Source: Prochlorococcus sp. AG-679-M10
GTDB taxonomy: Bacteria; Cyanobacteriota; Cyanobacteriia; PCC-6307; Cyanobiaceae
Direction: 5' to 3'
DNA: 54,548 nt
Assembly (NCBI GenBank): GCA_003210655.1
Contig: QCUQ01000006.1
Span: 1 to 54,548 of the forward strand
In this document: in pieces, positions 1 through 7,835 of the stretch
How positions within the stretch are numbered: the stretch's first letter is position 1
Layout: the number at the start of each line of letters is the position of its first letter
Made by a program: the position numbers and the translations under genes
Notes under the pieces: generated by a model
What the model was told of the DNA's origin: nothing
Databases searched by the model: none
The model's input: the letters and a program-made list of their open reading frames with translations, nothing else

Positions 1-506
1 CTTGTAGGATGAGTAGTTGGACAAGACAAGAAGATAGATCTCTACCTTTAAGAGGTAAAATAAGCGGCGCTTACATAACAAGTTCATTAGCCAAAACAGA
101 GGCTAGTTTATCAGGATTTGACGAAGCATTGCTGTTAAATTCTAGTGGTAAAGTAAGTGAAGCTAGTGGAATGAACTTATTTATAGTAAGAAATGGTGAA
201 CTGATTACCCCAGGAGTTGATCAAGACATCCTAGAAGGAATTACTAGAGCTAGTGTTATTGAATTAGCGAAATCGTTTGGTATAAATGTTATTGAAAGAC
301 CTGTTGATAAAACAGAATTACTTATTGCTGATGAAGTATTTCTAACTGGTACAGCAGCTAAAATTACACCTGTAAAGCAAATAGAATCAACAAATATTAA
401 TAATGATCGTCCCATAATGAATAAATTGAAAAATAAGCTTATCGAAATAACGGAAGGCCGTTCACAAGACTATGATGATTGGATAACACGTATTGATATT
501 AGTTAA
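1..506 (+). CDS. ilvE: Branched-chain amino acid aminotransferase, C-terminal part (5' truncated)
   Basis: PLP-dependent transaminase of class IV that makes or breaks down leucine, isoleucine and valine. The reading frame is open from the window edge (codons in phase with position 3), so only the last ~168 residues are seen. Visible family motifs are SEASGMNLF (cofactor-pocket glutamate strand), LEGITR, and EVFLTGTAAKITPV near the C-terminus. The PLP-binding lysine lies upstream of the window and cannot be checked. metH follows on the same strand after 21 bases, so the two may be co-transcribed. Confidence 0.9.
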   Translation, partial: CRMSSWTRQEDRSLPLRGKISGAYITSSLAKTEASLSGFDEALLLNSSGKVSEASGMNLFIVRNGELITPGVDQDILEGITRASVIELAKSFGINVIERPVDKTELLIADEVFLTGTAAKITPVKQIESTNINNDRPIMNKLKNKLIEITEGRSQDYDDWITRIDIS

Positions 507-527
507 TTTTAATTTTCCTTTTAAATT

Positions 528-3500
528 ATGGTTTCATTTAGAAATTATTTAAATAGAGATGACAAACCAATTATTATTTTCGATGGCGGGACGGGTACTT
601 CTTTTCAAAATTTAAATTTATCATCACATGATTTTGGTGGAGATGAATTAGAGGGTTGTAATGAAAACTTAGTCTTATCCTCTCCTAATACTGTTGAACA
701 AGTACATAATTCATTTCTTGAAGCAGGTTGTCATGTAATTGAAACCAATACATTTGGTGCTTCATCTATTGTTTTAGACGAATATAGTATTTCTAGTAAA
801 GCTTATGAAATCAATAAAAAAGCAGCTCAGATAGCTAAAAAATGTGCAAATTTATTTTCATCTATTACTCCTAGATTTGTCGCTGGATCAATTGGGCCAA
901 CTACAAAATTACCAACATTAGGTCATATTGATTTTGATAAGCTTAAAGATTCATATGAAGAACAAATAAATGGTCTAATTGACGGAGGTATTGACCTTCT
1001 ATTGATTGAAACATGCCAAGATGTTTTACAAATAAAATCAGCATTATCTGCTTCTCAAGAAGTTATTAAAAACAGGAATATTGAATTACCAATAATGATA
1101 TCCATAACTATGGAAACAACAGGAACGATGCTTGTCGGGTCAGATATAGCCTCTGCATTAACAATATTAGAGCCATACAATATTGATATTCTGGGACTGA
1201 ATTGTGCAACTGGCCCAGTTCAAATGAAAGAACATATTAAGTATTTAGCTGAAAATTCACCTTTTGCAATTAGTTGTATACCTAATGCAGGATTACCTGA
1301 AAATATAGGAGGTGTTGCTCACTACAAATTAACTCCATTGGAGTTAAAAATGCAGTTAATGAACTTTATTTATGATTTTAACGTACAACTTATTGGCGGA
1401 TGTTGTGGTACCACTCCTGAACATATCAAGCATTTATCCTCAATCATTGAGGAAATAGTTGATAAAAAAATAAATAAAAAACTTGCTACTGAAAAATCAA
1501 ATTTTGTTCCTTCAGCAGCTTCTATATATAACGCAGTTCCATATAAACAAGATAACTCAATATTAATAGTTGGAGAGCGTTTAAATGCTAGTGGATCAAA
1601 AAAAGTAAGGGAATTACTAAATGAAGATGATTGGGACGGCTTGGTATCAATTGCTAAGCAACAGCAAAAAGAAAATGCTCACATACTAGATGTCAATGTT
1701 GATTATGTAGGAAGAGATGGTGTTAAAGATATGAAAGAAATTACCTCAAGATTAGTTACAAATATAAACCTTCCATTAATGATAGATTCAACAGAAGCAG
1801 ATAAAATGGAAAGTGGATTAAAGACTGTAGGAGGAAAATGCATTATAAATTCAACCAACTACGAAGATGGAGATGACAGATTTAATCAGGTCTTAAAACT
1901 TGCATTAGATTATGGTGCTGGAATAGTAATTGGAACTATTGATGAAGATGGAATGGCAAGAACATCGCAGAAAAAATATGACATTGCAAAAAGAGCATTA
2001 ATTAAAACTAGATCAAGTGGCCTCGCTGATTATGAGATATTTTTTGATCCTCTAGCATTGCCAATATCTACTGGAATTGAAGAAGATAGATTAAATGCTA
2101 AAGCAACTATTGAAGCTATATCAAAAATAAGAAAAAGCTTTCCAGATATTCATATTATTTTAGGGATATCTAATATTAGTTTCGGGCTTTCACCATTATC
2201 AAGAATAAATCTAAATTCAATATTTCTCGATGAATGTATAAAGGCAGGATTAGATTCAGCGATTATTGCACCAAATAAAATATTGCCTCTTTCAAAAATA
2301 TCTGCGGAAACAAAAAAATTATGTTTAGATTTAATTTATGACAGAAGGATTTTCGAAAATGAAATATGTATATATGATCCATTAGTTGAATTAACAAAAG
2401 CATTCCAAGATATAACAATCAGTGACTTTAAAAAAGCATCTACTTCAAACAAAAACCTCACCTTAGAAGAAAAACTTAAAAACCATATCGTAGATGGGGA
2501 AAAAATAGGTTTAGAAGAACAATTAAATAATGCGCTTAAAAAATACAAACCACTTGAAATAATTAATACTTATTTATTAGATGGAATGAAAGTAGTCGGT
2601 GAACTATTTGGATCAGGCCAAATGCAATTACCTTTTGTATTGCAATCAGCAGAAACAATGAAATTTGCTGTTTCAGTGCTTGAACCACATATGGAAACAG
2701 TAGATGAAAAAATATCTAACGGAAAATTATTAATAGCAACTGTTAAAGGAGATGTTCATGATATAGGTAAAAATTTAGTTGATATAATTCTCTCAAATAA
2801 TGGTTTTGATGTAATCAACCTTGGAATTAAGCAAGATGTTTCAGCGATTATTGATGCACAAAAAAAACATAAAGCTGACTGTATTGCTATGAGTGGTTTG
2901 CTTGTTAAATCTACAGCATTTATGAAGGATAATTTAGAAGCATTTAACAATGCTGAAATTAATGTTCCAGTTATTCTTGGAGGTGCAGCATTAACTCCAA
3001 AATTTGTGAATGAAGATTGTAGTCAGATATATAAAGGTAAAATTTTGTATGGGAAAGATGCTTTTACAGATTTACAATTTATGAATGAATATATGAATAG
3101 TAAAAAGAAGGGTAATTGGTCTAATGAAAATGGTTTTACTAATACTGATGATATTCAAATTAAATTAGCTTCCCCAAGGTCTTCCGCTAAAGATAAAAAA
3201 TTAAATAAAAATTTTGAAACAACCAAAAGTATACAATTAATTGAGAATTTTAATAGATCTAATTTTGTAGAGGAAGAGGAACCTATAAAGGCTCCATTTT
3301 TGGGAACTAGAGTTCTTCAAGATAGTGAAATAGACTTTGACAAACTAATTTTTTATTTGGATAAAAAAGCATTATTTAGTGGTCAATGGCAAATTAAAAA
3401 AAACAAAGGTCAATCAGTAGAAGAATACAATAATTATTTAGATTCATATGCAAATCCATTACTTGAAAAATGGATCAATATTATTTTTGATAAAGGCTTA

Positions 3501-4085
3501 ATTTCACCAAAAGCAGTCTATGGCTACTTCCCTTGCGGGAGGAGTGATAATAGTATTTATGTCTTTGATTATGTATCAAATAAAAGAATTTCTGAATTTA
3601 ATTTTCCTAGACAAAAATCAGGAAATAATCTTTGTATTGCTGATTTTTACTGTGATCTTAAAAATAATGAACCAGTAGATATATTTCCAATGCAAGCAGT
3701 AACAATGGGTGAAATAGCTAGCGAATATTCCCAAGAATTATTTAAAGCTGATAAATATAGTGATTATTTAATATTTCATGGTTTAACCGTTCAATTGGCA
3801 GAGGCTCTTGCAGAATATGTTCATTCAATAGTAAGAATTGAATGCGGATTTAAATCATATGAGCCAAACAATAACCGTGAAATATTAGCTCAAAAATATA
3901 GAGGAGCTAGATACTCATTTGGTTATCCAGCTTGTCCTAAAGTTTCTGATTCAAATATACAGTTATCATTACTGGATTCAAAAAGGATTAATTTAACAAT
4001 GGATGAATCAGAGCAATTACATCCTGAACAAAGTACTACTGCTATAATTTCACTTCATTCAAAAGCAAAATATTTTAGTGCCTAA
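528..4085 (+). CDS. metH: Cobalamin-dependent methionine synthase
   Basis: Transfers a methyl group from methyltetrahydrofolate through a corrinoid to homocysteine, giving methionine. The 1185-residue protein has the full modular order: an N-terminal homocysteine/zinc module with Cys226, Cys292 and Cys293 (LNCATGP, GGCCGTT), a pterin-binding module, a cap, the cobalamin module with DVHDIG at about 742-747 (His744 is the expected cobalt ligand), and a C-terminal activation domain with [10 protein letters not shown] near the end. Length is near the usual ~1200. The 21-bp gap after ilvE leaves no room for a B12 riboswitch. Prochlorococcus generally uses pseudocobalamin; cobU lies ~11 kb away in this window. 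Confidence 0.97.
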   Translation: MVSFRNYLNRDDKPIIIFDGGTGTSFQNLNLSSHDFGGDELEGCNENLVLSSPNTVEQVHNSFLEAGCHVIETNTFGASSIVLDEYSISSKAYEINKKAAQIAKKCANLFSSITPRFVAGSIGPTTKLPTLGHIDFDKLKDSYEEQINGLIDGGIDLLLIETCQDVLQIKSALSASQEVIKNRNIELPIMISITMETTGTMLVGSDIASALTILEPYNIDILGLNCATGPVQMKEHIKYLAENSPFAISCIPNAGLPENIGGVAHYKLTPLELKMQLMNFIYDFNVQLIGGCCGTTPEHIKHLSSIIEEIVDKKINKKLATEKSNFVPSAASIYNAVPYKQDNSILIVGERLNASGSKKVRELLNEDDWDGLVSIAKQQQKENAHILDVNVDYVGRDGVKDMKEITSRLVTNINLPLMIDSTEADKMESGLKTVGGKCIINSTNYEDGDDRFNQVLKLALDYGAGIVIGTIDEDGMARTSQKKYDIAKRALIKTRSSGLADYEIFFDPLALPISTGIEEDRLNAKATIEAISKIRKSFPDIHIILGISNISFGLSPLSRINLNSIFLDECIKAGLDSAIIAPNKILPLSKISAETKKLCLDLIYDRRIFENEICIYDPLVELTKAFQDITISDFKKASTSNKNLTLEEKLKNHIVDGEKIGLEEQLNNALKKYKPLEIINTYLLDGMKVVGELFGSGQMQLPFVLQSAETMKFAVSVLEPHMETVDEKISNGKLLIATVKGDVHDIGKNLVDIILSNNGFDVINLGIKQDVSAIIDAQKKHKADCIAMSGLLVKSTAFMKDNLEAFNNAEINVPVILGGAALTPKFVNEDCSQIYKGKILYGKDAFTDLQFMNEYMNSKKKGNWSNENGFTNTDDIQIKLASPRSSAKDKKLNKNFETTKSIQLIENFNRSNFVEEEEPIKAPFLGTRVLQDSEIDFDKLIFYLDKKALFSGQWQIKKNKGQSVEEYNNYLDSYANPLLEKWINIIFDKGLISPKAVYGYFPCGRSDNSIYVFDYVSNKRISEFNFPRQKSGNNLCIADFYCDLKNNEPVDIFPMQAVTMGEIASEYSQELFKADKYSDYLIFHGLTVQLAEALAEYVHSIVRIECGFKSYEPNNNREILAQKYRGARYSFGYPACPKVSDSNIQLSLLDSKRINLTMDESEQLHPEQSTTAIISLHSKAKYFSA

Positions 4086-4097
4086 ATAAATTTTAGA

Positions 4098-4319
4098 TTA
4101 TAGATTATTTTCAAGATAGTCTATAATTTCTCCTTGAAGTTCTTCCATAATTTCAGAATCACTTATATCGATGCCATCACCTGCAGCGTCTTGAATTAAT
4201 TCTAAATAATATGATGCCCCATCACTCACCAAGAATTCAGTTGCTGATGTTTCATCACATTCTTTAAAAGCTTCAATTAGGGATTTAAATGCTATGTTTT
4301 CAGTGAAGTCCCAATCCAT
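4098..4319 (-). CDS. Small acidic conserved hypothetical protein
   Basis: Encodes 73 residues, strongly acidic, beginning MDWDFTENIAFKSLIEAF and rich in Asp/Glu throughout, with no membrane segment or signal peptide. It is convergent with metH, with only 12 bases between the stop codons. Its opposite strand has no competing ORF, and the composition looks like a real soluble alpha-helical protein. I do not recognise a family and assign no function. The ATG at 4319 is the only plausible start. Confidence 0.7.
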   Translation of the reverse strand: MDWDFTENIAFKSLIEAFKECDETSATEFLVSDGASYYLELIQDAAGDGIDISDSEIMEELQGEIIDYLENNL

Positions 4320-4427
4320 ATTGAAAAAAACCTTATTAAAATTATTACCTCTTTACCCCCCATATTCGTCAACCCTTTTTTAAGAAATGTATGAGTATTT
4401 ATTATTATTTAAATAAATTATCTAAAA

Positions 4428-4820
4428 ATGAATAAAGAAAGTCAAAAAAATAATGAACATTTAAATGTTTTAGGACAAAAGCTCGAGGTATGCAGCTGCA
4501 AACCTCTTACAGGTTGGTTTCGAGATGGATATTGCAAATACGATTTAAATGATGGAGGAAATCATACAATTTGCTGCATAATGGATGATAATTTCCTTAA
4601 ATATAGTAAGTCTCAAGGTAATGATTTAATAACACCTATGCCATTGTATTCATTCCCAGGCTTGAAGGATGGAGATCATTGGTGTATTTGTTTAGATAGG
4701 TGGAGACAAGCATTGCTTGATGGCTTAGCACCTTTGGTTATTTTAGAAGCAACAAATATAAAAGTTTTAGAATCTGTATCGTTAGAAAAATTAAAAGAAT
4801 ATCAATTTAATAAAAAGTAA
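4428..4820 (+). CDS. DUF2237 family protein
   Basis: A 130-residue soluble protein matching the DUF2237 (COG3651) pattern: an NVLG opening followed by CSCKPLTGWFRDGYC, a central HTICC, and DGDHWCICLDRWRQAL near residues 82-96. Conserved cysteines at about 22, 24, 36, 49, 50, 86 and 88 suggest a structural or metal role, but the family's function is unknown. It is followed at 57 bases by an Ap4A phosphorylase gene on the same strand. The first ~10 residues are poorly conserved-looking, and the ATG at 4428 is the only nearby start. Confidence 0.85.
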   Translation: MNKESQKNNEHLNVLGQKLEVCSCKPLTGWFRDGYCKYDLNDGGNHTICCIMDDNFLKYSKSQGNDLITPMPLYSFPGLKDGDHWCICLDRWRQALLDGLAPLVILEATNIKVLESVSLEKLKEYQFNKK

Positions 4821-4877
4821 TTCCAAATTAATTATCTTTTTTAAAATGATTATGAGAATTTATTTCTACTTTTATAA

Positions 4878-5708
4878 ATGAGAAGCGAAAAATATTGGGT
4901 TAAAGCATTAGATCAAACTCATTTATCTATTACCAATAATGGCTTATTTCCTTTAAAAACGACTGTTGTAACTAGGGAATATTACAATAAAAATGATTTT
5001 ATAATTAGAGAACTTGATACTTCAAGATTTAAGAAAAAAAATAGTTATGGTCCAAATCAGAATCCATTTAACCCGTGGGATAAGCTACTTGAAGTTGATA
5101 AAATTGGAACAAATCATCAACTAATACTAAATAAATATCCTGTACAAAAAGGTCATATTTTACTAATAACAAATTCTTGGAGACCTCAAGATGGATGGTT
5201 AGATATTAATGATTGGATAGCTATACAAATGGTAAATGAAGATACAAGTGGCCTATGGTTTTTTAATAGTTCTCCTATAGCAGGAGCAAGTCAACCGCAT
5301 AGGCATTTTCAGCTTTTAAGAAGAAATCATCGTGAAATTATTTGTCCAAGGGAGAAGTGGTTTTTAGATTTAGAAAATAATAATGATCAAGATAGCAAGC
5401 TTAAGAAAAATGCTGTTGTCTCAAAATTTAACTTTTTAGATAATTCAATAAATATTTATAATTTATACTTAGAACTTTCAAAAAAAATTGGTTTAGGAAA
5501 TCCAATTGATGATGAAAAACCAAGATTTCCTTACAACATTTTAATTACAAATAATTGGATAGCCATAATTAAAAGAAAGTATGATCACGTCCATGGTTTT
5601 AGTGTTAATGGGTTAGGTTTTGCAGGATATTTACTAGTCACAGAAAAATCTAATATTAATTATTTAAAGAAATATGGACCAGAGAAACTTCTTGAAAATT
5701 TTGTTTGA
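4878..5708 (+). CDS. ATP adenylyltransferase / Ap4A phosphorylase (APA2-like)
   Basis: A 276-residue enzyme expected to phosphorolyse diadenosine tetraphosphate to ATP and ADP. The HIT-like active site is QPHRHFQLL with His141 and His143. Other family motifs are NPFNPW (62-67), NKYPVQKGHILL (about 85-96) and GASQP just before the active site. The length suits the cyanobacterial/fungal APA2 class rather than small HIT hydrolases. It is a soluble stress-nucleotide enzyme with no evident operon partner beyond the upstream DUF2237 gene. Confidence 0.88.
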   Translation: MRSEKYWVKALDQTHLSITNNGLFPLKTTVVTREYYNKNDFIIRELDTSRFKKKNSYGPNQNPFNPWDKLLEVDKIGTNHQLILNKYPVQKGHILLITNSWRPQDGWLDINDWIAIQMVNEDTSGLWFFNSSPIAGASQPHRHFQLLRRNHREIICPREKWFLDLENNNDQDSKLKKNAVVSKFNFLDNSINIYNLYLELSKKIGLGNPIDDEKPRFPYNILITNNWIAIIKRKYDHVHGFSVNGLGFAGYLLVTEKSNINYLKKYGPEKLLENFV

Positions 5709-5711
5709 AAA

Positions 5712-5888
5712 TTAACTACTAACTTCAACTTTATCTCTGGAAATCTGATTTTCCAGAACTTCTATTGAAGCAGTTACTGATGCAATTTTTCTTTCAAGAG
5801 AATCCTTGATGTAATTAAGCATTTCTAATTTCTTTTTTTGATAAAAAGATTTTTTCTCTTCTGAGGATTTAAAATTACAGTAAAACAT
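5712..5888 (-). CDS. Small coiled-coil-like hypothetical protein
   Basis: A 58-residue ORF on the minus strand, starting MFYCNFKSSEEKK and ending with VLENQISRDKVEVSS. It is Lys/Glu rich with heptad-like hydrophobics (LEMLNYIKDSLERKIASV), suggesting one long helix. It is convergent with the Ap4A phosphorylase gene, 3 bases apart. The open frame fills the gap exactly and has a coding-like composition, but I recognise no family. A perfect 8-bp hairpin lies inside its 3' end. Confidence 0.5.
   Translation of the reverse strand: MFYCNFKSSEEKKSFYQKKKLEMLNYIKDSLERKIASVTASIEVLENQISRDKVEVSS
5736..5757. terminator. Inverted repeat in a convergent gene end
   Basis: Arms TCTGGAAA (5736-5743) and TTTCCAGA (5750-5757) pair perfectly over 8 bp around a 6-base loop. 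The hairpin lies 28 bases after the stop of the Ap4A phosphorylase gene and within the 3' end of the opposing small gene. There is no U-tract on either strand, so termination is only a guess. Confidence 0.3.
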
Positions 5889-6032
5889 TTTTATTTTTAT
5901 TATAAAAATTTAATTTGTTGAGACGTGACTTATAAAAAGCTAGATTTTGATTTAAAGACAATATATTTATTTAGACTTTCATAATATGAATACAATTAAT
6001 ATTTTTGTTCTATTATAAAAAAAAATGATTAA

Positions 6033-7046
6033 TTGATTAATTCTGAGAATTCAAATACAAAAAGAATTTCAATTGATTTGCCAGAAGAGCTAGTTTCTAG
6101 GTTTGATCAATTACGAAAAGAATGGGGTTTTAGAGCAAGAGGACCTGTAATAGAAAAGTTGCTTACAGAAATTCTTCAAGAAGAAGAATTATTACCACAA
6201 AGTCAACAACAGACAATTGATTACAGCGAAAAGGGGAATATTAATGAATACTCTAACTTTGATGAAAATAGTGCTTTAGTCCTTATTAAATCTGATAAGG
6301 ATGAGAGTACTAGTACAGAATCCGAAGAAAAACTTCTTTTAAATAATAAAGAAGTTATTGAAAAACCAAACTTAAACATCAACCTACCTAATTTTGTTGG
6401 AAAAAAAGTTAAAAATCTGAGAAGAAGTATAAATATTGAAAAGACAAAACAAAAAATTAATGATATTCAAATTAATACTATTAAGGAAAATGATTTAATT
6501 AAATGTCGGATTGAAATTATAAGCCATTGGAAAAACCTATATGGATCAATTCCAAATGAACAAGTAATAGAAGCATCTATTGATTGGTTTTGTACAGATA
6601 TTTGGCCAAATATTGATGGAACTGAACAGTTGCCATTCACTTGGAGTGCCGCAAATAAATTAATGTCGGATTTATGCCCTTTTTGGATAAAACAAACTCC
6701 CTCTTTAGAGTTAGTTATTTTAATGATAGGTGTATTAGAAGATCCATTTGCAACATCTGATTTAATAAGTAGGGCCCCAACATTAGTAAGAAGATTTATA
6801 AGTAGGTTTAAAAGAAAAAATAAAGGAAATTCATTTGAAGCACTTGATTCAACAATGACTGTTCATGGAGCTCTAAAATTATTAAAGTTATCTACTGCCG
6901 CAGGGTCAGCACATACATTAAATAAAATACGAGAAGCATATAAAATTAAAGCTTTAGAAACCCATCCAGATTCTGGTGGATCTACTGATGAGATGAGGAA
7001 ATTAAATGATGCATATCAATTGCTTAAAAATATGTATAGAAGATAG
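6033..7046 (+). CDS. Ribbon-helix-helix / J-domain-like fusion protein
   Basis: A 337-residue protein with two recognisable ends. Residues ~10-48 look like a CopG/MetJ ribbon-helix-helix DNA-binding unit (RISIDLPEELVSRFDQL followed by a helix ending IEKLLTEIL). Residues ~275-335 look like a DnaJ J-domain with the HPD tripeptide at 311-313 and RKLNDAYQLLK after it. The middle (50-270) has a low-complexity linker and then an unassigned globular part with conserved-looking tryptophans. The start is TTG at 6033; the nearby ATG at 6025 reads only three codons. The known J-domain role is stimulation of Hsp70; coupling to DNA binding is unusual. Function unknown. Confidence 0.75.
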   Translation: MINSENSNTKRISIDLPEELVSRFDQLRKEWGFRARGPVIEKLLTEILQEEELLPQSQQQTIDYSEKGNINEYSNFDENSALVLIKSDKDESTSTESEEKLLLNNKEVIEKPNLNINLPNFVGKKVKNLRRSINIEKTKQKINDIQINTIKENDLIKCRIEIISHWKNLYGSIPNEQVIEASIDWFCTDIWPNIDGTEQLPFTWSAANKLMSDLCPFWIKQTPSLELVILMIGVLEDPFATSDLISRAPTLVRRFISRFKRKNKGNSFEALDSTMTVHGALKLLKLSTAAGSAHTLNKIREAYKIKALETHPDSGGSTDEMRKLNDAYQLLKNMYRR

Positions 7047-7080
7047 TTTTAATAATCTTATATTAGACTTGACCTAAGTC

Positions 7081-7102
7081 TTATTAAAAGTCTTATATAA
7101 GA
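7081..7102 (-). repeat. Palindrome-containing repeat, copy 1 (inverted)
   Basis: Read on the minus strand this is TCTTATATAAGA followed by CTTTTAATAA. The first 12 bases form a perfect palindrome (7091-7102). It matches copy 2 except for two extra T bases between the palindrome tail CTT and AATAA. Confidence 0.7.
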
Positions 7103-7226
7103 TTTATAAGATATAAATTTAAATTTAAAAATTCTCTTACAATTTATTCTTGCTTATCAGAGTAGTTAAAAGTGAATAATGCATATCAAAATGATGCATA
7201 TTTTTAAAATTATGATGTATTAAATT

Positions 7227-7246
7227 TCTTATATAAGACTTAATAA
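7227..7246 (+). repeat. Palindrome-containing repeat, copy 2
   Basis: TCTTATATAAGA (7227-7238, perfect palindrome, identical to copy 1) followed by CTTAATAA. It is in the same orientation as the copy at 7777 on the far side of the small secreted-protein gene, giving a direct-repeat pair about 550 bp apart. Confidence 0.7.
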
Positions 7247-7347
7247 GATAAAGTTCGCAACCCCTCCCTATGTAGAAGAGTTAAATAAATTTCTAAAAAA
7301 TTTTATTACTAGTCTCATAATAGACTTAAAAGTAGTCTACTAATGAA

Positions 7348-7359
7348 TCTTAAATAAGA
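7348..7359. repeat. Palindrome repeat, degenerate copy 3
   Basis: TCTTAAATAAGA differs from the palindrome at 7091 and 7227 by one central base. It lies between AGTAGTCTACT (7331-7341) and the promoter at 7398. Confidence 0.5.
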
Positions 7360-7397
7360 AAATCAATATATAGTCTAATTTTATTATTTACTGTCCT

Positions 7398-7426
7398 TTG
7401 ATTGTCCATTATTAAATTGTTATACT
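7398..7426 (+). promoter_or_regulatory. Candidate sigma70-type promoter reading rightwards
   Basis: TTGATT (7398-7403), a 17-base spacer and TATACT (7421-7426) form a near-ideal promoter. Its transcript would start near 7433 and run into the 3' end of the opposing small gene, so it cannot serve any plus-strand protein gene here. Confidence 0.4.
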
Positions 7427-7432
7427 ATAAAC

Positions 7433-7501
7433 ATTAATATAACTGGGGTTTCAATTAAGAAGTGCTGCCTTAAAGACAGTACTACTGAATTTGTAGTTTT
7501 T
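7433..7501 (+). ncRNA. Candidate short non-coding RNA
   Basis: Downstream of the promoter at 7398-7426 there is an ~28-base unpaired leader, then a stem-loop with arms AGTGCTG (7461-7467) and CAGTACT (7477-7483, one G-U pair), then ACTAC/GTAGT (7481-7485 and 7493-7497) running into TTTTT (7497-7501). The arms of the two hairpins overlap slightly, so they may be alternatives. The RNA would be ~65 nt and antisense to the last codons of the opposing gene. No known Yfr motif is recognised, and the minus-strand terminator reading is an alternative. Confidence 0.3.
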
Positions 7502-7730
7502 GAAGGGCTGTTTCTTTCTCAATGCTTGGAACATCTCTCAAGCCATTCGCATCAAACCAAGGGGCACTTGCCCAATCGAACCCATCTCCAAAAGTATTAT
7601 CTGGTGCTGTGATGTACCAATGGCATGATGAATCCGGTACATCTACAGCACATTTAGACCAATCATCAGACCATTGAGGAACTTGTACCCAAAGAACAGA
7701 AGATATTAAAAATGAGAGAATATTAATCAT
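7482..7730 (-). CDS. Small secreted hypothetical protein
   Basis: An 82-residue protein with a hydrophobic N-terminus (MINILSFLISSVLWVQVP) that reads as a short signal peptide or anchor. The mature part is rich in Trp, Asp and Ser (QWSDDWSKC, PDSSCHWYITAPDN, DWASAPWFDANG) with two cysteines that could form one disulphide. This suggests a small extracytoplasmic protein; I recognise no family. It stands alone between repeat copies at 7227 and 7777, with the latter in its promoter region 47 bases upstream of the start. Confidence 0.7.
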   Translation of the reverse strand: MINILSFLISSVLWVQVPQWSDDWSKCAVDVPDSSCHWYITAPDNTFGDGFDWASAPWFDANGLRDVPSIEKETALQKLQIQ

Positions 7731-7776
7731 GAGTATTATTATATATGATGGTTTAGATTTATACGAATACTAATTA

Positions 7777-7796
7777 TCTCATATAGGACTTAATAA
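7777..7796 (+). repeat. Palindrome-containing repeat, copy 4
   Basis: TCTCATATAGGA followed by CTTAATAA matches copy 2 at 18 of 20 positions and in the same orientation. It lies between the start of the small secreted-protein gene and the end of pheT, where an operator for the small gene would be expected. A further AATAAGTCC follows at about 7807-7815. Confidence 0.6.
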
Positions 7797-7835
7797 AAGA
7801 CTATTAATAAGTCCAGGTTAAGACTAGTGATACAA

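Larger units (their letters stand above)
7047..7481. other. Repeat-rich gap without a protein gene
   Basis: No credible ORF is present in these ~435 bases. The stretch holds two identical 12-bp palindromes (7091-7102 and 7227-7238), a one-mismatch copy (7348-7359), several AGTCT/AGACT inverted pairs (for example 7311-7327), a doubled TGCATAT near 7180-7200, a short C-rich tract at about 7257-7270, and a good sigma70-type promoter at 7398-7426 reading rightwards. Confidence 0.7.

Noticed and set aside
507-527. Cobalamin riboswitch before metH
   Set aside because: Only 21 bases separate ilvE and metH, far too short for one.
6025-6036. ATG at 6025 as start of the RHH/J-domain gene
   Set aside because: It is in a different frame and meets a stop after three codons; TTG 6033 is the workable start.
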